A DNA stretch of 64,000 nt from Bedellia somnulentella (lineage: Eukaryota > Arthropoda > Insecta > Lepidoptera > Bedelliidae), in assembly GCA_963576735.1 (NCBI GenBank), contig OY755191.1:14227608-14291607 (forward strand), read 5' to 3'. A program made the position numbers and the translations under genes. The notes under the pieces were generated by a model that worked only from the letters and a program-made list of their open reading frames with translations, was not told the origin of the DNA and did no database searches. Of this stretch, positions 34,301 through 46,300 are shown piece by piece; within the stretch, counting starts at the first letter, position 1, and each line of letters begins with the position of its first letter.

Positions 34301-37300
34301 CGGCGTGAGAATATACATGTAATTTTAATTCCTGCCGCATCGCTCAAAAATAACCTTGTTCCAATTCTTATCACTATTTTTTAGCCGTGTAGTGTCGGCT
34401 TAGAATGTCGCTACCCCATTTCTTCCGATGGCTGAACGTAAGGGGCGACTTACGGTATTGGGGCTTTTAAGGGATTTTTGGAGGCCCATCACTAACGATA
34501 ATTTATTTGTACCATTTTCTCCCCTATCAACTTTTAAATGTGACTGAGGAGTTTCTAGCTCTGAAGCTCTGGCTACCCCTTCTTGGATTTATAGCCGTGA
34601 GTATATGTATGTATGTTATTTTTATATCTGTTAGTACTTTGTTGTAGAAAGTTGATTTTTAGTGTTAGTACCCCTGCCTGCACTACCGTCGGGGATTTGC
34701 GGTGTGAACGTTTGAATCAATATTAATTACTCAGTGATTGACTTTTTCGAAGCTTTGGCTACCCCTTCTAGGGATTTATAGTCGTAAGTATATTTATGTA
34801 TGTAATAATGTTTTTTTTTAAAAACAGCCAGGTATACAGCATTTTGCATGATGATTAAACAATGAGATTTATATTTTCTGTTACTCCAACGGTATGAGAA
34901 ATAATAATAATCACGCAAGATTGATAAATACTTTTTACAAATAGGATAAGTATTCTGTACTGAAGGTGTAGCGCGTAGGTACCTAGATAAAATAAAATTA
35001 GTAGTTTAATGACGGCTTAGTAGCTCAGTGGGTAGAACACTGCTTATCTTGCAGACGACTAGTTTTCTAACCCTGGGACATTGTATTTGTACAATACGGC
35101 GATGGGCCTGTCCCCTATCACGTGAGTACACTGTCCGAGCATAACGTGGGTACTCTGAACACCCGGTGACAATGTCACGCGAATATCGGAAGTATTGATA
35201 CCACTGCCGACCCCGTTCGGGGATATTCGGCGCTAACGTTTGAGTTGGAGTTAAATGTCCGTATGATTGCAGTTGAAACCAGCTATAGATTTTTTTTAAT
35301 ACTTCTCTAATAATACTTTCAACATTTTCAAATTATTAGCCGCTTTATGTGGAGAATAGATTATAAAAGAACCATTAATTTTGGAAATGGGTTAACATTC
35401 GAGCCACATAACTCAGTAAAATTAATTATAATGTATTATAATATTAAGTGATAGCAACCGTGATAGACCAGTGGGTAGAACACTCGGTTATCGTGCAAAC
35501 GACTAGTGTTAAAATCCTGGGTCGGGCCTACACCAATTTGTCTTTTCTAAAGACATATGTTTGGTTAATTTATCGTGGTTGTTAACGGTGAGGGAAAACA
35601 TCGTGAGGAAACCCACATGGCTGAGTTGTACTTAGTCATGTGACAGTGTATTCGTACAAAACGGCGATATGCCTGCCCCCTATCAAGTGAGTACACTGTC
35701 CATGCAAAACGTGGGTACTCTGAACACCAGGTGACAAAGTCAGGTGATGTTCAGAAGTATTAGTACCTCTGCCAACCCTTTCGGGGATATTCGGCGTGAA
35801 CGTTTATGTTTATGTTATGTTATAATATTAAATGATACCATTTTGAGCTGACATTTTAGTATAGTAATAACCAGAAGTTTGAATGCGACAAACCCACAGA
35901 TGCTTGTGGAAGATACATTTTTTTGATTAAATATTTGTGGTCTATCACCACATCGCCAACCAATCAATGAAATTAAACCCTCCAGCCACAAACTTTATTC
36001 TATGCCTCAAACTAAACAACTCAAATCATTTAAACCTCATGTGGGGATTATAAATAACTAATAAATAAAGAATAAATAAAGGAAAGAAAAATCTCGACAT
36101 AACGCTCAATACTTCACTGACGGAATGATGCGGAGTAGTGCTATTATACGCCGCCACTACAGCACGAATACGTCTTGCACGATGTTATTAAATAAATAAA
36201 TGTGTTTATTCTGTTTATTTTATTTTAATAAACAGAATATCGTTCATTATTCACACATTTATTTTCGGCTATAAATCCCTAGAAGGGGGAACCAGAGCCT
36301 AGGAATAAAAATTTCGTTCGCCACTTTTGGAACTTGTGTTGGGATAAGATTATAAAACAAAGATTTTTGATGGTGGGTCCCCAACAGAATCGCCTTAAAA
36401 TCACCCAAAAGCCCCAATACCTTTAGCCGTCTATTACGAACCATTACGGTAAGAAATGGGATAGTGCTATTCTAAGCCGACACATAGCAGAGAAGAATAT
36501 CGACAAAGACACGGCACAAGCAAAAATATCTACAAACGGATGTAATACTCGTACGCAATTGGCCTTGTCGACGATTTTGTCCTTGACCATATTTGCAAAT
36601 TTGCAAATAAACATTTAGTGAAAGAAAGTCATAAAGTAATAAAATCTGTCTCGCTTGTGTCGTGTTACCGAGGCGCCCCCGCCCCGCGCGCCCCGCAGCC
36701 GCCATTTCCTAATATTAGCCGAGTAAGATACCGGGCTTTGTTATCATTTGGTTTTTGTTTTTATCGCCATCTAGCGAACAATAAGGAACTAAAAAATAGC
36801 CCGCCGAATAAGGGTATTTAAGCACATCACATTTCGTTGTATGGGATTGGGTATCTGTACTAGTATAGTATTATATTATCTGTGACAATACAAAACATCA
36901 TTTACATCAGTCAAACCAGTAAATAATAGAAATATGACGTACCGACTTTCCTAGTGTGTCCGTCGGTGGGAGTGAAAGGAACAGCTGGCTCGGCCGCACC
37001 CATTGTCGTTACTAAACCGAAATCACCGATTTTTACCTAAAACAACAATCATATTAAAGAACATAAAAAAAAAATTAAAAAAATTAGTTTCGATAATTTA
37101 CATAGAAAACAACAAAAAAGTAAAAAAATATATGAACAAACAAAGAGCAATATATATTTTAATATTGCTTTTTGTTGAAAATTCAAGATTTCTTTCTCAC
37201 AGATGCAACTATTTTATAAAATACTTTAAGTTGATTATTGTATGTGAAGGTGAGCATTGAATATTATAACAGACCACGTCTGAGGCCTAGTGAATAGGAT

Positions 37301-40300
37301 GGGACTTTCTGGGTCCGGAGGTCGCAGTTTCTATTCCTGCTGAGGGTAACATTTATATGATCAATATGAACGTTTTTTAGTCCTGAAAGTTATTTCATAC
37401 ATAAAACATATAAAATGGTACAATCTTAAAAAATATTAATTTCTTATGTGGCTTCTTTTCTAGGTTACACTATTATTCTTAAAAACGTTAAACTCCAATT
37501 TTTAAAAAAAAATCTAGTTTCTTTTGTAATATTTTAAAATATCTTAAGAGATACATATTGCTGTGTAGTGTCGGTTTAGAATAGCACTACCCCTTTTCTC
37601 CCCTGGGTGTCATGAGAGGCGGATATGGGGCTTTGAGTGGTCTTTGGGCGATGTGGTTGGAGATCCATCAACCAATCACCAACGATACTTTATTTCTAAA
37701 ATCTTGTCCCCACGCAACTTCCAAAAGTGGCTGAGGAATTTCTAATTTCTTGGCTCTGGCTACCCCTTCTAGGGATTTATAGCCTTGAGTATATGTATGT
37801 ATCTTCAGAGGCTCTAATTCTTTAGCAATTGCTAAATATTCGTTATTAAATGACGATGATGATAATACCTTTCCATCGGGCGCGAAGAATATATTGCTAG
37901 GTTTGAGATCGCGGTGTATGAGACCGGCGAGATGGACGTACTCCACCGCAGATACTATCTGGCGGAACCATTCTGTGCCCTGCAACACACAATGATAATA
38001 AAACATTTATTTATTTGTAATGTAATGTGTAATGTAGTTGTGTAGTGTCGGCTTAGAATAGCACTACCCCATTTCTTCTTTCTTCATTTTATAAATACCC
38101 CCACTCAGACAACAGAGAAATTAAATTCATGTCCCCAGAAAGCTCTTGAGTTGTTGGAACAAAAGCACAGTTTTCTTTCAAGCATGTTGACAATAATGAT
38201 ATAATTAAAAATTTTAAAACTATTAATCTTAAAAAAACCGAAGACATAACAGGAATATCAGTTTTCGTCATAAACAGAATAATAAATATAATCGCTCCTC
38301 ATTTGACGATACTTTTTAATAAATGTATAGATATAGGAGAATTTCCAGACTGTATGAAGTTAAGTAGGCTCATCCCACTACATAAATCAGGAGATAGTCA
38401 GGACTTTACCAATTATAGGCCTATTTCTATTTTGCCAGTTCTCAGTAAAGTTTTTGAGAAAATCATGTCCAACCAAATGCTTTCATATTTCAACAATCAT
38501 AATATATTCCATGACGAGCAATATGGTTTCACCAAAGGTAGGTCTACTGTAGATGCAGGAGTGTCACTAATGAAACATATTTTTAATTCATGGGAAAACT
38601 CCCGGGATGCATTAGGTATATTTTGTGACCTCACAAAAGCTTTTGATTGTGTAAAAAAAGAAATAGCGTTGATTAAACTTAAATATTACGGTTTTGACGA
38701 GCAAGCACTGAAATTAATGGCATCATATCTTCATAAAAGAACTTTAAAGGTTGATATTAATGGAACCACGTCGGAAGGATCGGAAATAGAGATGGGCGTT
38801 CCTCAAGGTTCTATACTTGGCCCATTACTGTTTCTGATTTACATTAATGATTTACCATTTATGGTACAAAAGTATTCTGAGATAGTTATGTTTGCAGATG
38901 ACACATCTTTAATATTTAATGTAGCGAGATCCTCTACATCTCTTGACGACGTAAATAAAGCTATCTCACTGGTATTGCATTGGTTTACTGTAAATAACCT
39001 GGTTCTAAATGCCAAAAAAACTAAATGTATTAAATTTACTTTACCGAATGTTAGGCAAGTTGATAACAATATTGTTATTGATAGTGAACAAGTAGAATTA
39101 GTGAAAGAAACAAAATTCCTAGGGATAATAATCGATTCTAAGTTGCAATGGGGACCCCATATACTAACACTTTCTAAAAGGCTGAGCTCAGCAGCGTATG
39201 CCGTGCGTAAGATTAGAGAAATAGCAGACATAGAAACAGCTCGCATTGTTTATTTCAGTTATTTTCATAGTATTATGTCGTACGGTATTTTATTATGGGG
39301 TAAAGCGGCTGATGTTCATAAAGTTTTTGTCTTACAAAAGCGAGCTATCCGATCTATTTACATGTTGAGGTCGAGGTATTCGTTGCGCGAAAAATTTAAA
39401 GATATTGGCATTTTAACTGTCCCTTGCCAATACATATTTGAGAATTTAATGTATGCCAAAAAGAATATAGGCCAATTTAGTAAAGTTAGTGATAGGCATA
39501 CTGTTAATACTCGAAATAAGGAGAAACTTAACGTACCGAAGTGGAGACTTAATAAAGTAAGTAACTCCTTTATGGGACTATCCCTGAAAATGTTCAACAA
39601 ACTTCCTTCTGACATATTGGAATTGCCTGTGGCATCTTTTAAAAAGCAATAAAAGCCATGCTTTTAAAGAAGTCTTACTACAGTGTTCAAGATTTTTTAA
39701 ACGACAAGGACCCAACGCGCACATGACCGTGTCCGTAAAGCTATAAATCTTCCCTCGTTATTTCTAGGAATAATTGTCTGGTGAGGATTTTTCTTCTCAC
39801 GTTATGTGATTGGTTTTTGTGATGGACAATTTATTTTAAATATGTCAAACTAGCGTTTGGTTTTGTCGCATAGAAAATCTTTTATAAAGTAAAAACATGT
39901 TAATAAACTGAAATTGTACAAACCATGTTTTGAAAAAATGTGAATGTAAAGAGTTTCTTTGTTGCTTCTTCTCTTTACGAACACCTTCCGAAGCAACGGA
40001 CTAATTATAAATTTAAAAAAATTTGACGTTCAAAAAATGATAATTTTTAACTTAATTTTGAAAAATAAACTTTTTGACTTATTTTTGACTTTTTTTTTTT
40101 CTTCCGGTGGGTATACGTAAAAGGCGACTAACGGTATTGGGCTATTAAAGGATTTTTGGGCGATGCGTTTGGAGACCCATCACCAATAACCTTTATTTTA
40201 CCATCTTTTCCCCACTCAATTTCCCAAAAGTGGCTGAGGAATTTCTAATTCCTTAGCTCTGGCTACCCCTTTAAAAGATTTATAGCCGTGAGTATATGTA

Positions 40301-43300
40301 TGTATGTCTGTTATTTGTAATGTAAAATTATGTGATCGAATGAGAAATAGTGTAATTTGTGAAAAGGTGATATAAATAATGTAATTAGTGTAATTCGTTT
40401 GGTGTGAAAAGCTTGTAATGTAAGGTTATGTGATCGTGTGAGGAATGATGTGATTCGTGAAAGGTGTGGTGTAAAAGATGATATTGTAAGAAAGATAGAA
40501 AAAGGAATGTTGAGATGGTTTGGGCACATAGAGAGGATGGATGACAGTAAAGTGGTGAAAGAGATATATAGAGCCAATGTGGAAGGTAATGTTAGTAGAG
40601 GACGACCTCGGAGGACACATTTAGATCAATTAGAAAATGTGCTCAAAAAGGCAGGTGTCCGAAGTACGAAGAATAAAAGAGCATGTATGAAAAGATTGAT
40701 GGATGTGAATGAAGCTAGAGAGGTTTGCCAGGATCGTACAAAGTGGCGATCGATAGTCTCTGCCTACCCCAATGGGAACTAACGGCGTGAGAATATGTAT
40801 GTATGTCGTTTGGTGTGAAAGATGATATTTTAAGAAAGATAAAAAAAGGAATGTTGGTATGGTTTGGGCACATAGAGAGGATGGATGATAGAAAATTGGC
40901 AAAGGGATCTATAGAGCTAGTGGGGATGGTAATGTTAGTAGAGGACGACCACGGAGAACACACTTGGATCAAATTGAGTGTGTACTCAAAAAGGCAGGCG
41001 TCCGAAGTATGAAGAATAAAAGAGCATGTATGAGAAGATTGTTGGATGAAAACAAAGCTAGAGAAGTTTGCCAGGATCGTACTAAGTGGCGATCGATAGT
41101 ATTTGCCTACCCAAGTGAGTGTATGTTATATATTTACAATCATATATATTCATACATTTGACATTACACTACTATTCCGTTCCGTAAAGTTGCGTCTGTA
41201 TGTATAAGAGTTGAGATGATTTTGACAGTGTGACATATGTGTGGCAAGTCTAATATATACGTGTAATATTAGCTTAGAATAGTTCAACCCTATTTCTACC
41301 CATGGTTGACCGTAAGAGGCGACTAAAAGTTTTGTGTCTTTTTAAGTAGTGATTTTTAAATTGGAGACGCATCACCGAAAACCTTTATGTTACATTCTTT
41401 TCCCCACTCAACTTCCAAAAGTCTCCGAGGAATTATTATCCTGAAGCTCTAGCTACCCCTTTTATTGATCTATGTCATTGACAATGTGTATGTGTAAAAA
41501 GTATTGATTTTTATCCTTGTGTATGTATATGTATGTACGTGTAAATGTAAAGCATAGTGTACCTGCTGCTCCCTCTCAGTTCGCGGTCGCGGTTGTCGCA
41601 GCCAGTCGTGCAAGCTGTCGGCGCGACACAGCTGCATCTGTATGTATAACAGCAGCGGGGGCGGCCGCGGGGCCGGCGGGTTGAACGAGGCGTGGCGGCG
41701 GTGCCCGAGCTGGAATGGAAATATATTACTTAGTTTATTATAATGTTCATATTTATTAATGAAATACAATCCTATTAATATTATAAATCGGAACGTGAGT
41801 TTGTTTGTTTGTTCTGCTTTCCCGCTGGAACTACTAAACCGATTGCTTTGAAATTTTGCAAACGTATAGTTAGAAGTCTGGATTAAATAATAGGGTACTT
41901 TTTATTCCGAAAAAAATCCCGAGGGAAATCGTGGGGATGAGAAGTTTTTTTTATAGTTGGCCCGTATTCCGCAATATAACCAAATTCCACGCGGGCGAAG
42001 CCGTGGGCGGATAGCTAGTAGTTAATAAAAAATAAATATTTGAAGTTTCACAAGCAAAGCGACCACATTTTAAGCACATTTTCGAGAGACTACCATCTGG
42101 ACTACGGCTAGCGAACCCCAACTGGTGCGTCACATAAAGCTGTTGGGCTACTTCTAAGCCCTTAATAAATCCGATGCCATGATTTTTCATGGACTTTCGA
42201 ACCACCCGCCGGTCGAAAGTCCGCTCTGTTGAAAGTTGATCATTTTCATCATTCATTGCTGTGTAGTGTCGGCTTAGAATAGCACTACCCCATTTCTTCC
42301 GGTAAGAGGCGACTAACGGTATTGGGGCTTTTAAGGGATTTTTGGGCGATGCGGTTGGAGACCCATCACCAACAACCTTTATTTTACCATTTTTTCCCCA
42401 CGCATCTTCCAAAAGTGACTGGGGAATTTCTAATTCCTTAGCTCTGGCTACCCCTTCTAGGGATTTATAGCCGTGAGTATATGTATGTATGTTGATCATT
42501 TTATTTTCATCAAGATAACTGATCTTTTAAGTGTCGGCCCCGATTTATCTAGAAGCCGTTGTGGCAAATATGGTTGATAAATCATCTGCGGTATGCTAAT
42601 ATATCAGAAAAAGAGAAAAATCAAAAATAGCTACCTTCTTCCTCTTACTATGTTGCGACACCGTAGAAGCCTGACTAAACCCAGTCAATTGGCACTCTTT
42701 CACATTATCATTTTCATCCTGAGTATTTTGAAACACTATGAACGAATCATCGTTCGAGGCCAAATTCTTGGACATATTGAAATTTGCAGGTAGTTCTATA
42801 TTGCTGGTGTGGTCTAAAGAATTCTTGAGAGAGCTTTTGGTGATAGTGTCCGAGCTTTTGGACTCGTTGTCGAAAACTATGCTTACAGAGTCGCTGCAGC
42901 TTAGAGAACTGAAATTAAAAAAAGAATTAATTTAGATTTTTTATCTCAGGTAACACAGTGTGATATATAAATAAACATTTAAATATTGGCATCAACACTG
43001 ATCGCTATTAGCTGTTTTAGCTTTTATTTAAGTGTGAATTAATATAGTACATGCATGCATGCATATACTCACGGCTATAAATCCCTTGAGGGGGTAGCCA
43101 GAGCTAAGGAATTATAAAATTCCTCAGCCACTTTTGGAAGTTGCGTGGGGAAAGGATGGTAGAATAAAGGTTGTTGGTGATGGATCTCCTACCGCATCGC
43201 CCAAAAATCCCTTAAAAGCCCCAATACCTTAATATAGTGTTAGAGATAAATAAGTAAATGCAATTGAATGTCACTGTTAATGTGTTAATGTGAAAGTAAT

Positions 43301-46300
43301 TTTAAAAGGAGGGAAGTTTGAGGGAGGCTGTTTAGCGTCGGTTAAGAATAGTAAAAACCCATTTCTTAGGACTCTAAAAGTGAAAGTTAGGCGATATTGC
43401 TAGAGACCCATCACCATCATCTATTCCCCACTCAATATAAAAAAGTAACTTAAAGGATCTGAAACTCTGTCTACCCCTTTTACAGAAATAAAGTATACAT
43501 ACCGAATCCTCTTCCCATGGTGTTCCAACTGTTTCTCATAATCGAAGTCCCCATCAGGTCGTTGCAGATTGAGGACCACACTGTCTTTGTTAGTGGAGTG
43601 AAGGTCTGATGATGGGATCTCTGATGATAGTTGGGACATGCCTTCTAGTTCACTGGGGGCAAAGGTTTTATTATTTAAGACTAGCTGACCCGACAGATTT
43701 TTTACTGTCAAATTTGCTTCTGACTAAATTCAAGGCGTTTTTTCCGGTACTCTTAGTTCTTTAAGGCGTGAATATTTTATTGATCAAAATGGTTCCGGGA
43801 TGAAAAGTATCCTATGTCATAAGTTAGGTCATTATCTAGCATTCTGCCAAATTTCATTCATTTACATTATGTACTTGAGGAGCCTTTTCTCCTCAAACAC
43901 ACAAACAACCAAACATCTAAACTTTCACATTTACAATATTAATAGGATTAAAGATTATTTATTCAGCAAAAAAACAAATGGATAAGACTTAATAAAATAC
44001 AACAAACAAGTTTACAAAAAAATGTGGTCTAAACGACACACGCTGATGCTTTACTAGGTCGAACCCGTATTACAGTCATCAGAGTCTTCCAACGAATACA
44101 AGCAAATTTGATAACTTGAAGTCTTATAACAATGATAAATTTGTACAAAAGTTAGTACATACATACATATACTCACGGCTTTAAATCCCTAGAAGGGGTA
44201 GCCAGAGCTAAGAAATTAGATATTCCTCAGCCACTTTTGGAAAGTTGAGTGGGGAAAAGATGGTAAAATAAAGGCCTCTTACGTGCACCGAGTAGAGCGC
44301 AAAAGTTAATGCTCTAGATAAATAGGGGAATCTAAATATTAGTGGCCTAGCTGATCCTATAGACTAAGGGCCAGTTTCACCACTCACAGATAAACTCTCT
44401 GATAGTCTATTCGGCACTTATCCGCCGGATAAACTTCAAGTTTTGGTTTCACAGTGTTGCCAACTCAAAATTTTAAAAGGAGCCAGATCACATCTGAAAA
44501 AGAGCTAAAAAAGAGCTAAATTTCTAAATTAAAAAGAGCTAACATTCGTGAAAGTCATTTTAATCAAATTAAAAGAGATTATTCAGAAATAGAAAAATTC
44601 GTCAGAATCGTCACATAATACATTAATTGATCCACTTGTGCTTGGCTCATCAGCCATTTTTTACGTTTAATGTGATTTAATAAGTCATTTTTCTTCGCAT
44701 TCAATTCACAGCGACAATAACTGCAATATGCTTTGGTTTTATCGTTAGCAACTTCTTTCAACCAACCTACGAAAGGCGCCTCAGAGAGCCACTCATCTCG
44801 CAATTTTTCTGAATATGGCTTACTTACAGACATTTTTATTCCATTTGAATCCACTTCTTTCCACTTGAATACACTTAATACACTTTACACCGGAGACAAA
44901 ACGAAATAATTTGACGACCAAATGATAGCTCTGTGAGGATCCAAGGGGAATCCCTCGAGAAAAATTGTTGCGTTCGGTGATAGAAAAATATTTACTTCGA
45001 CAGTAAATATTGCCTCTATGGTTCGATTGGTGTGAGAGTTTATATTGGGATACACCGATGCGTAATTTTATGCAAGACGGAATGCAAAACTGATAATTTT
45101 AAAACCTATAGATAGAAACAAAAAGAGCTAATGTCTAGAAAAAAAAGCTAGAGAGCCAAACACATAATTTTGGAGCTGGTAATGATGCTACATTCAGCTC
45201 TAAAAGAGCTAAGTTGGCAACACTGGTTTCACAGGTCTCAGACAGTAATATCTTGCAGATAAACTCCCTGGTATCTTATCAGTCACATCAAGTGACTGTT
45301 AAATTCTTATCCGGCAGATAAGAAACTTTTTTCACAATTTTTTCATAATTTACCGCAACTTGTAGACGGTAAATTATGAAACTGCTTTACCAATGTTCAA
45401 ATTGTAAAAATAAGTGCTCTAACATGGACATATTTGAATTTTCGGAACAATTTTTAATATATATTTTGGCCTCTGCAAGCGACACCAATAAGTCCGTTTC
45501 TTCCTGAGTGAACTTAACATTCCTTCCACGTTTTTTTTCCATAGTAAATTATAAAAACGAAACTCACGAAAGCGAAACAAAGCAAAAAATCAAAACAAAC
45601 AAACACTTCACTCGGTTGCCCAACATCATTTGCGTTGCGTTTCGAGATTCCATTTCTCACGAAAGCTCTTAAATTGTAATGCATAATTGTGTGATATATA
45701 CACGGAAACAAACATTCAAAAGCATTTTTCTAAATAAAATACATTTTTTCTGATTGTATTTTTAATTAAACCGTTGGTTTTATGGCAATTCAAAATGTTT
45801 TTAATAAGACTTAATTTACAAATATTAAAACTAAACGCATAAAAGCGACGTTGCCGTCTTGTTTATTCTTATCTGGCAGGTAAATTTAACTAACGGGTAA
45901 TTTATTTGATAGATAGGTGGTGAAACCTACAAAATATATCAGCCACTTTTATTCATCAGGTAACGTGATGTGAACGTGAAATGTAATTGGTATTTACTTG
46001 ATGGATGTCATCAAATTGTCATATTTCGCATTTTGGAACCCTCTGAGGTTCTCTGTCGTGCGGTTTAATAATACGGACAAACTGGATTCAAATTAAGCAA
46101 TTATTATTCTTTATCACTCAAAGTTTCGGAATAAATATAATTATTATTCTATAGCAATAAGTAAGTGTGTGTCTCTTCAAAAGATCGACACTATCTAAGC
46201 TAATGAACTATACGAAAGAAAGAAAGAAAAACAATTATTCATAACTAAAGGTACACTTTAAACACACAACAGTTATCTTAAAACAATAAGCTAATAAACA

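Larger units (their letters stand above)
44368..45930. mobile_element. Harbinger-like element remnant with a nested hAT element
   Basis: Left end GGGCCAGTTTCACCACT, right end (inverted) GTAGGTTTCACCACCT. Subterminal repeats of GATAA/TTATC and CGGATAA flank the middle. It keeps the start of a Myb/SANT-like gene (45387-45542) of the kind carried by PIF/Harbinger elements, but no transposase. A hAT-type element (44452-45225) lies inside. Confidence 0.65.
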
